A DNA stretch of 64,000 nt from an uncultured Lachnospiraceae bacterium (GCA_910578175.1 CAJTPF010000015.1:10780-74779), one strand, 5' to 3'. Counted from the first letter of the stretch, positions 18,403-28,432 are shown. Notes: generated from the letters alone by a model not told the origin. Translations and numbers: made by a program.

Positions 18403-19869
18403 TTACATCTTTTCATCTTCCAATGACCTGCCATTGGTTTCGATCACCTTCTTATACCAGTAAAAACTGTCCTTTCTGTACCTGTCATAGGAGCCGTTTC
18501 CCATGTCGTCGGCATCTACATAGATAAACCCGTACCGTTTGGAAATCTGGTTTGTGGATGCGCTGATTATATCAATAGGCGCCCAGCTCGCATATCCCAT
18601 CAGTTCCACCCCATCATCTATGGCCTTTTCCATTTCCATGAAATGTTTTCTGAAATACTCTATCCGGTAAGGATCATGAATTTTTTTATCCGCCTCTAAA
18701 ACATCCCGGTTTCCGATACCGTTTTCCACGATAAACAAGGGTTTTCTGTAACGATCATATAACTCAGTCAGACTGATCCTGAGACCCACAGGATCGATCT
18801 GCCACCCCCATTCGCTGCTTTCCAGATAAGGATTTTTAACACCCAGTACCGTATTGCCCGGCGTACGCTCCGCATTTTCGTCCACGGATTCCGTCATGGT
18901 CATATAATAACTGAAAGATACAAAATCTACGCAGCCATGCTTTAATACTTCCTCATCTCCAGACTGCATTGGAATTTCAATCCCGTTTTTCTCAAAATAT
19001 TTCAGCATCATTGCAGGATATTCTCCCCAGACCATAACATCCGCATAAAAATAATTATCCAGATTCTTTTTTAATGTGACCAGTACATCCTCCGGCATAC
19101 AGGTTCTCGGATAAGTGGTAAGCTTGGTGAGCATGCAGCCGATCCGGGAACCCGGAATGATCTCATGACACCTTTTTACTGCAATGGCGCTGGCCATAAA
19201 CTGATGATGCAGGGCCTGATAGCAGCACTGCAGCAGCCCTTTCTCTTCACATAATTCCGGAATGATACCTGCGGTAGTGAACGGATGGCGGATGATACTG
19301 TCCACTTCATTAAAAGTCAGCCATAGTTTAACATAGTTCTTAAACCGCTCGAAACAGACCGTAGAAAATCTTACAAAACAGTCCATAACCCTGCGGTCTG
19401 TCCACCCGTTAAACCGGGTAGCCAGAGACAGCGGCATCTCATAGTGGCTTAACGTCACCAGCGGTTCTATATTATTTTTCCCAAGTTCCTCAAACAGATT
19501 TTGATAAAATCTTATACCTTCCTCATTTGGTTCCGTCTCATCGCCATTGGGAAATATCCGGCTCCAGGCAATGGAAACCCGCAATACCTTAAATCCCATT
19601 TCCGCAAACAGGGCGATGTCCTCTTTATACCTGTGATAGAAATCTATTCCCCTGCGCTTCGGATAATAGGGTGAATCCGGCTCCTGTTCTGCTTTTTCAA
19701 TTGCTTCCAGCGAAATCCCCACATGGGTTTTATAATCTTTTACATCTGCATCCGGTTTATAAGTGGCTACGTCTGCCACCGATAAACCTTTTCCCCCCAC
19801 ATTCCATGCACCCTCTGACTGATTTGCGGCAATTGCGCCGCCCCATAAAAAATCTTCCGGAAATGCCAT
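18403..19869 (-). CDS. bglA: 6-phospho-beta-glucosidase (GH1)
   Basis: 488 residues, full GH1 length. Catalytic acid/base E188 lies in TFNE (185-188) and nucleophile E382 in VENGIG; the N-terminal FLWGGAIAANQSEGAW signature is present. The upstream PTS transporter supplies the phosphorylated beta-glucosides, and the enzyme releases glucose 6-phosphate and an aglycone or glucose. The start codon overlaps the PTS stop by one base (TAATG). Confidence 0.93.
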   Translation of the reverse strand: MAFPEDFLWGGAIAANQSEGAWNVGGKGLSVADVATYKPDADVKDYKTHVGISLEAIEKAEQEPDSPYYPKRRGIDFYHRYKEDIALFAEMGFKVLRVSIAWSRIFPNGDETEPNEEGIRFYQNLFEELGKNNIEPLVTLSHYEMPLSLATRFNGWTDRRVMDCFVRFSTVCFERFKNYVKLWLTFNEVDSIIRHPFTTAGIIPELCEEKGLLQCCYQALHHQFMASAIAVKRCHEIIPGSRIGCMLTKLTTYPRTCMPEDVLVTLKKNLDNYFYADVMVWGEYPAMMLKYFEKNGIEIPMQSGDEEVLKHGCVDFVSFSYYMTMTESVDENAERTPGNTVLGVKNPYLESSEWGWQIDPVGLRISLTELYDRYRKPLFIVENGIGNRDVLEADKKIHDPYRIEYFRKHFMEMEKAIDDGVELMGYASWAPIDIISASTNQISKRYGFIYVDADDMGNGSYDRYRKDSFYWYKKVIETNGRSLEDEKM

Positions 19870-21737
19870 TATACCGCCTCCATTTTCATGACTTTATCAC
19901 CTTTTCTGACCGTTTTGCCGCTTTCCGCCGAAATATTAAATTCATCGGAATTTGTAACGACCATTATAACCGTAGGATCAAATCCGGCGGACCTGATCTG
20001 TTCCAGATTCACTTCCATGATCAGCTCACCGGCTTTTACACGGTCTCCCGCCTTAACTGCGGGTTTAAATCCTTTTCCCTTTAAATTCACGGTATCCAGT
20101 CCTACATGGATCAGGATTTCCCCGCCATTCTCAGCCATCAGCGTAATAGCATGATTGGTTTCAAACACACTGTCGATGATACCGTCGGCCGGAGCAAAAA
20201 TCTTTCCGTCAGCCGGAATGATTCCGACGCCTTTTCCTAAAATGCCGGCGCTGAATACTTCATCGTTTACTTCTTCAACAGGAATCAGCGTTCCGTTTAC
20301 GGGCGCTGTAAGATCTATGATATTAACGGTTTTCGCTGCGGATATATTGGCCTTCTGCAAAGTTTGGACTTCTTCCTGCGGGCTGACATCTTCATCTCTG
20401 TATAAAATCAGCGTTGCGATAAAAGACACTGCAACGGATACTCCAAATCCCACGCCCGCCCATACGATATTCATGGCATTTTCTTTGTCAACAAACATTG
20501 CCATGCCTGCCAGTCCGGGTCCCATGGCTACAAACGCTTTTACCGCTGCCAGACCCACCACCAGGCCACCGACAAAACTTCCGATGACCACACCGGAAAG
20601 CACCCGTTTTTTCTGCAGGGTCACACCATACAACGCCGGTTCGGTTATTCCGAATATTGCCGATATCCCTGCTGAAATCGCTGCCGAACGCAGTTCCGCA
20701 TCTTTTGTCCTAATAGCTACTGCAAAGCAGGCGCCGCCTTCTGATATATTGTGTGCAAGCGAAGCCGGCATATATAACAATTCTTCACCGGAATTTGTAA
20801 TGGAAGAAACCGCATAAGGAACCAATGCTTTATGCATACCGGTAGCGATCATAAACGGCAGGATCGCCGCCAGTATGGCAACTGCTATCCAGCCCAGATG
20901 CTTGTATAATGTAAGGATGATATCGGTCAGTCCTTCTCCGATGGTAAATCCCAGCGGTCCCAGTAATAACAATGTGACAGGAACAACGATCACAAAACAC
21001 AAAAGCGGCACAAAAAATACCCGGATAGGCTTCGGCGAAATTTTAGTCGCCAGCTTTTCCACTGCCGCCAGAAACAGGACAGAAAGAATGGCCGGAAAAA
21101 CCTGATAGGTATACTGGATCGCCTTGATATTCATTCCAAACAAGGTGGCTCCCTCCGAGATCATGGTCGTCATTCCGGGCAGGATCAATGCACCCACGGC
21201 GGATAGCGCCACCAGTTTATTGATCTTTAATTTGGCTGCCGTGGTAATGGCTACCATTAACGGAAGAAAATAAAGAGCCGCATCCGCCGCATAAAACAAT
21301 GTCTTATATACTACGCTGCTTTCTTCCATCCAGTGAAACAGGACAAACAGGGACAGAAGCGCCTTCAGAATGCCGGCTCCGGCAATGGCCGGAATTAACG
21401 GCTGAAATACGCCTACTATAAAATCCAGAATGACCGCTCCCGGTTTCCTTTTTTCTCCGCCGCTCATTGCCGGTGTCTGATCTCCGTTAAAAGTTGCAAT
21501 TTTATTTAATTCATTAAACACTTCTATAACATCATTACCGATCACTACCTGACACTGGGCAGTCATAATGACGCCCATAACGCCTTTTACTGCCTTTAAA
21601 GCCTCTATATCCGCTTTCTTACTGTCAACCAGTGTAAAACGCAGTCTGGTAGAGCAATGTTCCAGATGGGATACATTGGATTCACCGCCCACATACCGCA
21701 GTATGTCTTCGGCCGTTTTTCTGTAATCCATTTGCAA
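19869..21737 (-). CDS. Beta-glucoside PTS transporter, EIIBCA
   Basis: 622 residues. The IIB domain has phosphocysteine C28 in HCSTRLRF. A IIC membrane domain (about 105-455) contains the substrate loop region GITEPALYGV. The C-terminal IIA domain has phospho-histidine about H544 in ILIHVGLDTV. The domain order B-C-A is that of BglF/BglP, which import and phosphorylate beta-glucosides. GGAGG precedes the ATG. A BglG/LicT-type antiterminator gene and a RAT-type sequence, common partners, were not found nearby. Confidence 0.93.
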   Translation of the reverse strand: MQMDYRKTAEDILRYVGGESNVSHLEHCSTRLRFTLVDSKKADIEALKAVKGVMGVIMTAQCQVVIGNDVIEVFNELNKIATFNGDQTPAMSGGEKRKPGAVILDFIVGVFQPLIPAIAGAGILKALLSLFVLFHWMEESSVVYKTLFYAADAALYFLPLMVAITTAAKLKINKLVALSAVGALILPGMTTMISEGATLFGMNIKAIQYTYQVFPAILSVLFLAAVEKLATKISPKPIRVFFVPLLCFVIVVPVTLLLLGPLGFTIGEGLTDIILTLYKHLGWIAVAILAAILPFMIATGMHKALVPYAVSSITNSGEELLYMPASLAHNISEGGACFAVAIRTKDAELRSAAISAGISAIFGITEPALYGVTLQKKRVLSGVVIGSFVGGLVVGLAAVKAFVAMGPGLAGMAMFVDKENAMNIVWAGVGFGVSVAVSFIATLILYRDEDVSPQEEVQTLQKANISAAKTVNIIDLTAPVNGTLIPVEEVNDEVFSAGILGKGVGIIPADGKIFAPADGIIDSVFETNHAITLMAENGGEILIHVGLDTVNLKGKGFKPAVKAGDRVKAGELIMEVNLEQIRSAGFDPTVIMVVTNSDEFNISAESGKTVRKGDKVMKMEAV

Positions 21738-22086
21738 TTACCTCCATTTTTTAATCTTCCCTTTTGCATACATTTTATCTGTCATTATTATTTTCATACA
21801 TTCTCTCAGTTCCGATTCATGCGATTTTTTTATTATGAATATTTTGTTTCTATGATTTATCTGATTTGTCTATTTCGTACAAGAAACAACGTTAATATTT
21901 CGTTAATAAAATATTAATTCACATAATTTTATTTGGTTAAACAGTATTTTTTAAAATTTTGCTTAAATTTTATTATTTACATCCGATAAATTATTAGGTA
22001 TATTATATATAAAACTATTTATTATGAATAATTAATTTAACTAATATATAAGGGAAAGGCAGATTTAAGATATGCAGGAATACATT
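21738..22086. other. AT-rich divergent intergenic region between the PTS and glycosyltransferase
   Basis: About 350 bp without a gene. It holds the plus-strand glycosyltransferase promoter and a short direct repeat, CGTTAATATTT / CGTTAATAAAA near 21891-21912, that could be part of the PTS control region. No antiterminator target and no clear catabolite (cre) site were seen. Confidence 0.5.
21976..22004 (+). promoter_or_regulatory. Sigma-A promoter of the glycosyltransferase gene
   Basis: -35 TTTACA (21976-21981), 17-bp spacer, -10 TATATT (21999-22004), about 80 bp upstream of the start codon. Confidence 0.55.
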
Positions 22087-23043
22087 ATGATTGATCCTCT
22101 GATAAGCGTTATTGTACCTGTTTACAATATTGAAAATTACATTATTGACAGCGTAGATTCTATTCTAAATCAGTCATATAAAAATCTTGAAGTTCTTCTG
22201 GTAGATGATGGTTCTACGGACAAAACAGGTACTATTTGTGATGACTATGGGGCAAAAGACAGCCGGGTAAAAGTTTTTCATGTCAAACACGGCGGGGTTT
22301 CTTATGCCAGAAATATTGCATTAGACAATATGCATGGTGAATATGTTGCATTTGTAGACGGTGATGACTATCTCAATAAGTTGTACATCGAAGTTTTGTA
22401 TGGAGACCTGGTAAGAATGAAAGCAGATATCTCCACCTGCTGTTATACGGAGATTCCACTGGACGGTATGGGCATCTGCCGTACGATCACCCCCTGCGAT
22501 ATGTTAAGCAAAAAAGACGGATTAAAGGAGTTATTGTATAAAGATAAAATAAATTCTTTTGTTTTAACCAAGATGTTTCGAAGTTCATTATTTTCCGACA
22601 TCCGTTTTCCGGACGGAAATCTTTATGGAGATACCGCCGTTTTATACAAATTATTTGAAAAAGCCCACCGGGTTTCCAATAATACGTACAGTGGCTATTA
22701 TTATTTCATACGTAAGAGCAGCACCTCTTTTCTGAAATTTACCCCTGAAAAACTGGACTTGATCTATAATGCGGAAGATATGAAAAATTATCTGGACCGC
22801 CGTTTTCCTGAACTGAAAAAACCCATTGCCTCCTGTTTTGTCTGCGATAATCTGCTGGCCTATCTGCAGATACCCCAGAGATGGAAATACAGGAAATACA
22901 GGCGTTTAGCTAAAAATAATATCCGAAAATATCGTTTCCGGGTCATAAACGATTACGATGCCAATCCCTATCTCCGGTTAGCCCTTGGCATATCTTATTT
23001 TAGTTTTCCGCTGATTTACTTATTAAATAAATTGAAACGATGA
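22087..23043 (+). CDS. Family 2 glycosyltransferase
   Basis: About 318 residues from the ATG at 22087, which has AGGA 7 bp upstream; an in-frame ATG at 22072 would add five residues. The GT-A fold is shown by ISVIVPVYNIENYI, VLLVDDGSTDKT and the metal-binding FVDGDDYL. The C-terminal part is helical with basic residues and an aromatic, hydrophobic end. It probably transfers a sugar from a nucleotide donor to a cell-surface glycan; donor and acceptor are unknown. It stands alone between divergent and convergent neighbours. Confidence 0.88.
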   Translation: MIDPLISVIVPVYNIENYIIDSVDSILNQSYKNLEVLLVDDGSTDKTGTICDDYGAKDSRVKVFHVKHGGVSYARNIALDNMHGEYVAFVDGDDYLNKLYIEVLYGDLVRMKADISTCCYTEIPLDGMGICRTITPCDMLSKKDGLKELLYKDKINSFVLTKMFRSSLFSDIRFPDGNLYGDTAVLYKLFEKAHRVSNNTYSGYYYFIRKSSTSFLKFTPEKLDLIYNAEDMKNYLDRRFPELKKPIASCFVCDNLLAYLQIPQRWKYRKYRRLAKNNIRKYRFRVINDYDANPYLRLALGISYFSFPLIYLLNKLKR

Positions 23044-23045
23044 TC

Positions 23046-23092
23046 TAAAAACGGACAGATGCAAACCAGTCTTTCGACTTATTTGGCATCTG
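23046..23092 (-). terminator. Terminator after rtcB
   Basis: CAGATGC (23056-23062) pairs with GCATCTG (23086-23092) with a further small stem inside. On the minus strand the hairpin is followed by CCGTTTTTAG, ending rtcB transcription. Confidence 0.65.
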
Positions 23093-23126
23093 CCTGTACC
23101 TTTGTATTCTTTCATTCGGGGAAACT

Positions 23127-24338
23127 TCAGGCTGTCCCCGCCTTAAAGTTATAGACCGGCTTAATGATATTGACGATTTCCGCCGTCTCACCGATATTAT
23201 CCACGATATCCTCCATTCGCTTATATGCCATGGGACACTCATCCAGGGTTTCCGCATTCACCGATGTGGTATAGATACCTTTCATTTCTTTCTTAAATTC
23301 CGATACCGTATAGGTGTGCTTTGCCTTTGTTCTGGACATTAAACGGCCCGCTCCGTGGGGCGCCGAACAGTTCCAGTCCTGATTCCCCTTTCCGATACAG
23401 ATCAGGGAACCGTCCCTCATATTAACCGGGATCAGCAGCTTTTCTCCCTGTCTGGCAGAAACGGCTCCTTTACGCAGGATCATGGCATCCGTATCGATAT
23501 AATTATGAATCGTCGTAAATTCCTCTTCCACTTTCAGTTTCATTCCTTTAATGATCTCAGCCATCATCGCTTTACGGTTCAGCATGGCAAATCTCTGAAC
23601 GATCTTCATATCATGAATATAGTCTTCCATCAGACTGCCGGAGCAATATGCCAGTTCTCTGGGAACCATGGTTTTAAGCTGTGCATTCATCCGTTTGATC
23701 TCCGCCTGAATTTCCTTTTCCCTGCCGGCCGCTTTGTATGATTGAATCATTGCCTTAATGTCCTTTTTTGTATTACCGTTCAGAGATTTATATGCCTGCT
23801 CCTGATAATACCCGGCCACTTCCAGTCCCAGATGCCGGGATCCGGAATGGATCACGATATAAATATTTCCTTCCCCGTCTTTATCCGCTTCAATAAAATG
23901 GTTGCCTCCTCCCAGCGTTCCCAGGGAGCGTTCCGCCCGGTTAAGATTGATCTTTCCTTCCCTCAGGCAACGCAGCCCCCTTAAATCCACATCATCATTC
24001 AGGGAATGGGGCGTTTCCCGGATTTCAAACCCGGAAGGGATCTTCTGATAGATCAGTTTATCCAGCCGCTCCAACTCAATATGTCTGTTTTTCACCCGGA
24101 CCGTTTCCATTCCGCATCCGATGTCCACCCCTACCAGATTCGGTACCACCGCATTATGAATCGTCATGGTGGTGCCAATGGTACAGCCGGCGCCTGCATG
24201 CACATCCGGCATGATCCTGATTCTGGCATCCTTTGCAAATTCCTGATCACATAGTTTTTCAATCTGTACCAGCGCCTCCTCTTCTACAATTTCCGTAAAT
24301 ACTTTTGCCGTATTATATTTTCCTTTCACCAATTTCAT
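23127..24338 (-). CDS. rtcB: RtcB-family RNA ligase
   Basis: 403 residues, the shorter bacterial RtcB type. Motifs include GVDIGCGM (manganese-binding Cys), GGGNHFIE, HSGSRHLG (metal-binding His), SAPHGAGRLMSRTKAK and the C-terminal ECPMAYKRMEDIV. RtcB joins 2',3'-cyclic phosphate or 3'-phosphate ends to 5'-OH ends using GTP, in RNA repair. No RtcA or archease gene lies beside it. It is probably a single-gene unit ending at the hairpin at 23046. Confidence 0.92.
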   Translation of the reverse strand: MKLVKGKYNTAKVFTEIVEEEALVQIEKLCDQEFAKDARIRIMPDVHAGAGCTIGTTMTIHNAVVPNLVGVDIGCGMETVRVKNRHIELERLDKLIYQKIPSGFEIRETPHSLNDDVDLRGLRCLREGKINLNRAERSLGTLGGGNHFIEADKDGEGNIYIVIHSGSRHLGLEVAGYYQEQAYKSLNGNTKKDIKAMIQSYKAAGREKEIQAEIKRMNAQLKTMVPRELAYCSGSLMEDYIHDMKIVQRFAMLNRKAMMAEIIKGMKLKVEEEFTTIHNYIDTDAMILRKGAVSARQGEKLLIPVNMRDGSLICIGKGNQDWNCSAPHGAGRLMSRTKAKHTYTVSEFKKEMKGIYTTSVNAETLDECPMAYKRMEDIVDNIGETAEIVNIIKPVYNFKAGTA

Positions 24339-24361
24339 TTTCTTATAATTCCTTTCATTTC

Positions 24362-24401
24362 AAAAATGCCGACGGTGAACGACTCATTCAACCGCCGGCA
24401 T
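24362..24401 (-). terminator. Terminator after the P-type ATPase
   Basis: On the minus strand TGCCGGCGGT pairs with ACCGTCGGCA (one mismatch) and is followed by TTTTTG. It lies about 90 bp after the ATPase stop and also separates it from rtcB. Confidence 0.75.
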
Positions 24402-24486
24402 CGCTTTCAAAACTGAATGCTACAGAACTCTATATTCCGGCACTATTTCATGGTAATGCTCCTTTCTATCATTTTATTTCTACCGG

Positions 24487-26925
24487 CTATAGCATTTTTC
24501 CCAGCTTTTCTTTTATCTCTTTCTTAAATTTTATAAACAATAACCTGCTTTGTTCCGTCAGCATACTGACATACCGTAGCACCGGTTCCGTGGCAATGGC
24601 AAAGATGACCAGCAGCAAAATGCATTGTTCAGACATTTTGGTCAATGCAAATAAGTTATTTAAAAATATACCGCACAGAATCAGACCGGCGATACAGCTG
24701 ATACAGGTCATGCGGCTCAATCTGGTCATAGGGCGGCTTACCTTGAATAACATCATGCAGCCGATGATCGCCATTAAAATGGTACATGCCGTAGAAACAT
24801 CGGTAAAGTCCAGCTTAAATACTTTTGCAAACATTACAAACGCCCCCACCGCCAATACATCGGTTATTCCCGCCGGCAGCGCTTTCAACAGCACATTGGT
24901 CAGAAAATGACCCCGGATGATATTTTTATTATTCTGCAACGCCAGCAAAAATCCGGGAATTCCGATCGTAAACATACTGACCAGGGAAATCTGGGAGGGC
25001 TGCAGCGGATATGTCAGCATAAAGCATACGGAAAACAGCGCCAGCAAAAATGAACATATATTTTTTACCAGAAACAGGCTGGCAGAACGCTGTATATTGT
25101 TTACCACACGGCGTCCCTCCAGGACCACGGAAGGCATACAGGCAAAATTTGATTCCAGCAGGACAAGCTGGGCAGCCTGAGCCGCAGCATCGCTGCCTGA
25201 AGCCATTGCCACCGAGCAGTCCGCGTCTTTCAGGGCAAGCACGTCATTCACACCGTCCCCGGTCATGGCAACCGTCCGTCCTGCCTCCTTTAACGCCTGT
25301 ACAAACTGCCGTTTCTGGTTTGGCGTTACGCGTCCGAACACGGTATATTTCAATATGGCTTTTCGTATGTCCATATCAGAGTGCAGAACGGAAGCATCGA
25401 TATAATCTTCCGCACCGGTGATTCCCGCCTGTTTCGCCACTTCCGAAACGGTAACCGGATTGTCGCCGGAGATAACTTTTATGGCAACTCCCTGTTCTTC
25501 AAAATAGCGGAAGGTTTCCGGCGCCTCTTTCCGCACCGGATTAGACAGCAGAATAAATCCCAGAGGCGTAACTTTCTCCGTCAGGGCCTTTCCGTCCGCC
25601 CTGCCCCCGTAAATCCCAAAAACCAGTACCCGGTATCCCAAAGCGCTGTGTTCTTCAATTTCATTTTTATAAATGCCGTAATCTTCCCGCAACACAAATT
25701 CCGGCGCTCCTATTACATATGCATTATCCGGAAATGTTACGCTGCTGTATTTAAATTCGGATGAAAAAGAAGTGGATGATTCCGGTCTTCTGTTTCCCGG
25801 CCGGTCAAAATACTCTTTCAGCGCATGCATGGTAATATTATCATCCGACATGGCGGCAGTAAAATCACTGACCAGTTCCATCAGGGAAGGCATCGTATCG
25901 CCGTCATAGGATCCGGCGGCTATGATATCACTGACCTGCATGGTGTTATCCGTAATGGTTCCGGTCTTATCCACACAGAGCACATCTACCCGGGCCAGTG
26001 TTTCAATACATTTCATATCGTGTACCAGAACTTTTTTCCCTGCCAGACGCATTACGCTGATCACAAGAGCAACGCTGGCCAGCAGATATAATCCTTCCGG
26101 TATCATTCCAATTACCGCCGCCACCATGGAAGTCACGCTCTTTCTCAGCGTCTCATCCGAAAGAAAAAACTGCTGGCTGAATAAAAGAATACCAATGGGA
26201 ATGATGATGATTCCCACTGCCTTTACCAGTTTGTCCAGAGAACGGATCATTTCCGACTGTTCTCCTTCTTTCATGGCTTTTGCCTCCAACGTCAGCTTGG
26301 ATATGTAGGAATCTGCTCCTACTTTGTCCAGTCTGGCATGACAGGAACCGGACACGATAAAACTGCCGGACATCAGATTGTCTCCCGGCCTCTTTATGAT
26401 TTCATCGGATTCGCCGGTGAGCAGCGATTCATTGACGGATACCTCTCCCTCCAGCACTATGGCATCCGCACAAATCTGATTTCCACCGCTGAATACCACA
26501 ATATCGTCCAGTACCAGTTCCTCCGCCGGTATTTCATGTATCCGGCTGTCCCGGACCACTCTGGCTTTCGGTGCATTTAACACCGATAGTTCTTCCAGCG
26601 TTTTCTTTGCCCGGATCTCCTGTATGATACCGATCAATGTATTCGCTATTATGATCGGTAAAAATGTCAGATCCCGAAATGAACCTACAACTATCAGCAA
26701 TGCTGCAATAATTGCAAATATCAGATTAAAATAAGTAAATGTATTACTTAAAATGATTTCCCTGACATCCTTGGATGGTGGCGCAACCGCCTCATTGGTC
26801 CGGCCCTGATCCCGGTATTCCCGTACCTGCTCCGATGTCAGACCATTCTTTATATCCGCCGTAAAACGTGTCATTGTTTCTTTTCCGGCCGGTTCTTCCG
26901 GCAATCTCTCCGTCTTATATTCCAT
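24487..26925 (-). CDS. P-type cation ATPase, CtpE/Exp7-like
   Basis: 812 residues. It shows the actuator motif TGES, an IPEGLYLL metal-site helix, the phosphorylation motif DKTGT and GDGVND of the hinge. At least eight hydrophobic segments are visible. PEGLYLL in helix M4 is the pattern of the CtpE/Exp7 group, for which calcium transport has been described; the ion here is inferred. No N-terminal heavy-metal domain is present. The gene has its own promoter (27105-27132) and a leader of about 175 nt with a possible short peptide. Confidence 0.88.
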   Translation of the reverse strand: MEYKTERLPEEPAGKETMTRFTADIKNGLTSEQVREYRDQGRTNEAVAPPSKDVREIILSNTFTYFNLIFAIIAALLIVVGSFRDLTFLPIIIANTLIGIIQEIRAKKTLEELSVLNAPKARVVRDSRIHEIPAEELVLDDIVVFSGGNQICADAIVLEGEVSVNESLLTGESDEIIKRPGDNLMSGSFIVSGSCHARLDKVGADSYISKLTLEAKAMKEGEQSEMIRSLDKLVKAVGIIIIPIGILLFSQQFFLSDETLRKSVTSMVAAVIGMIPEGLYLLASVALVISVMRLAGKKVLVHDMKCIETLARVDVLCVDKTGTITDNTMQVSDIIAAGSYDGDTMPSLMELVSDFTAAMSDDNITMHALKEYFDRPGNRRPESSTSFSSEFKYSSVTFPDNAYVIGAPEFVLREDYGIYKNEIEEHSALGYRVLVFGIYGGRADGKALTEKVTPLGFILLSNPVRKEAPETFRYFEEQGVAIKVISGDNPVTVSEVAKQAGITGAEDYIDASVLHSDMDIRKAILKYTVFGRVTPNQKRQFVQALKEAGRTVAMTGDGVNDVLALKDADCSVAMASGSDAAAQAAQLVLLESNFACMPSVVLEGRRVVNNIQRSASLFLVKNICSFLLALFSVCFMLTYPLQPSQISLVSMFTIGIPGFLLALQNNKNIIRGHFLTNVLLKALPAGITDVLAVGAFVMFAKVFKLDFTDVSTACTILMAIIGCMMLFKVSRPMTRLSRMTCISCIAGLILCGIFLNNLFALTKMSEQCILLLVIFAIATEPVLRYVSMLTEQSRLLFIKFKKEIKEKLGKML

Positions 26926-26978
26926 ATTTTATTTATGCCTGTCATAAGCTGCTGTCCCGGCTTGTGATATCCTCTGTT

Positions 26979-27026
26979 TCAGCTGCAGAAAAAACTGTCG
27001 TATCTGCCTGTTAAAACAGCCCGCAT
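26979..27026 (-). CDS. Possible 15-residue leader peptide before the P-type ATPase
   Basis: ATG at 27026 preceded by AAGGAG with 4-bp spacing, reading MRAVLTGRYDSFFCS then TGA. It lies in the leader between the predicted promoter and the ATPase start. A 12-bp palindrome CTGTTTTAACAG lies inside it. No run of regulatory codons is obvious, so function is unclear. Confidence 0.25.
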   Translation of the reverse strand: MRAVLTGRYDSFFCS

Positions 27027-27104
27027 ATTTCTCCTTCTTCCCGTGATTTCTTCTGTTCTTTTATCTATATCCGTTTATTTTATTTATAATAGGATTCTTT
27101 TTAC

Positions 27105-27132
27105 ATTATACACACATTTAAGAATATTGTAA
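27105..27132 (-). promoter_or_regulatory. Promoter of the P-type ATPase gene
   Basis: Minus strand -35 TTACAA (27127-27132), 16-bp spacer, -10 TATAAT (27105-27110). Confidence 0.55.
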
Positions 27133-27172
27133 CCACGCGTAAGGATTTTTCACAAAAAATATACAATTTCTT

Positions 27173-28006
27173 TTAACAACAATCCCAATTAAACCAGACT
27201 TTTGAAAAATCTTTTTTTACCAGGTCTTCTTTCTTTATAAAGAAATTGCCGACACCGCTGTCTCCCCACATGATATCCTCTGTCGTATCCAACTGAAATA
27301 AAAGGATTTCCGGCACATCCGCATCCTCCTCCATATATTCTCTCGGATCGGATTGTGTAAACGTAGGATAGCCGCCCATCTGGCAGTCATATTCTTCAAA
27401 TATCTCATACAGCTCTTCACATGCTTCAGCGTCCTCATCATCCAGATCAAAGAATCCTTCCGTACCCTCCGGAAGCAGATCTGAACAATATTTCGTTAAC
27501 ATTTCATCAAAACGGTAATCATTGATACTGACCGGCTGGTCTTCCCTTCTGCCAGTCAGCCGGTAAACCACAGGATGATCCAATGGCAGCGACGTCTCCT
27601 CCGTCCATTCGGTTTCCCGTATCTGCTCCGGTTTGATCTCTTCCGCAGAAGGCAGATTTTCTATAAAGCGGATACGCCAGCCTGTCTGGTCTGCTTCATT
27701 ATCAAAATTACATCCAAAGGTATCATCTTTTCCGTCAATAAATATCTGCAGCAATCCTTTTTGCGGAAAATCCTCTATCGGCGGCAGTTCTTCAAAATTT
27801 ATCTGTGCCAGCAGATATAATGCTTCTCCGGTTTCCGTATTTTTCGGCGCTTCCATGCCCTCTGGTACATAAAAAGCTCCTCCTACCTTGCTATGTAAAA
27901 TTCCGGATGTGCCTTCTTCCAATCCGAAAACAACGGTGGATCTGGAAGTGTTTTCTTTTAAACGTGTGTAAATTGCAGCCGCCAGTTCTTTTCCTGTTAA
28001 ATTCAT
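27173..28006 (-). CDS. YwqG-family (DUF1963) protein
   Basis: 277 residues. It has the DUF1963 pattern: an N-terminal SKVGGAFYVPEGM segment, LLAQINFEELPPIEDFP, GLLQIFIDG, a central GGYPTFTQSDPRE and a C-terminal LLFQLDTTEDIMWGDSGVGNFFI. The biochemical role of the family is not established; members are cytosolic and sometimes linked to toxin immunity. It precedes a Nudix gene on the same strand with 21 bp between. AGGAGGACACACC lies before the ATG. Confidence 0.82.
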   Translation of the reverse strand: MNLTGKELAAAIYTRLKENTSRSTVVFGLEEGTSGILHSKVGGAFYVPEGMEAPKNTETGEALYLLAQINFEELPPIEDFPQKGLLQIFIDGKDDTFGCNFDNEADQTGWRIRFIENLPSAEEIKPEQIRETEWTEETSLPLDHPVVYRLTGRREDQPVSINDYRFDEMLTKYCSDLLPEGTEGFFDLDDEDAEACEELYEIFEEYDCQMGGYPTFTQSDPREYMEEDADVPEILLFQLDTTEDIMWGDSGVGNFFIKKEDLVKKDFSKVWFNWDCC

Positions 28007-28027
28007 GGTGTGTCCTCCTGTTTCATT

Positions 28028-28432
28028 TCAATTTTTTAATTTTTGTTTGATCTGTTTTATGATTTCTATATCCGCCGGCAGCCATTCTACGCTGTCTATG
28101 GTTTCCCCGGTGAGCCATTTTGCTGCTTCATGTTCTTTCAGATGTAATTCTCCGGATATTACCGTACACCAATAGCAATGCATCGTCAGGTGAAACTGGG
28201 GATAGTCATATTCTACGGTACCGATGCACTCGCCTACATGGATCTCCGTGTCCAGTTCTTCCCGGATTTCTCTTTTTAACGCTCCTTCTAAAGTTTCTCC
28301 AGCTTCCACTTTTCCTCCGGGAAACTCCCAGCCGCCTTTGAACTCTCCATATCCCCTCCGGGTTGCGAATATTTTTTCTTTTAGTGTCTCATGGTCGCAT
28401 ATAACGGCTACCACAACCTGGATTGTTTTCAT
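28028..28432 (-). CDS. Nudix hydrolase, MutT-like
   Basis: 134 residues with a complete Nudix box from residue 40: G40, E46, R54, E55, E58 and E59 fit GX5EX7REUXEEXGU. The N-terminal VVVAVICDHETLK and overall length fit (deoxy)nucleoside triphosphate pyrophosphohydrolases, which clear oxidised nucleotides; exact substrate is open. It lies just upstream of the YwqG gene. The AT-rich defence operon ends about 170 bp beyond its start. Confidence 0.9.
   Translation of the reverse strand: MKTIQVVVAVICDHETLKEKIFATRRGYGEFKGGWEFPGGKVEAGETLEGALKREIREELDTEIHVGECIGTVEYDYPQFHLTMHCYWCTVISGELHLKEHEAAKWLTGETIDSVEWLPADIEIIKQIKQKLKN

Noticed and set aside
21738..22086. RAT-type antiterminator target before the beta-glucoside PTS
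   Set aside because: No sequence close to the LicT/BglG recognition element and no overlapping terminator was seen.
26926..27104. Riboswitch in the P-type ATPase leader
   Set aside because: No recognisable conserved core or long paired helices; only a short palindrome.
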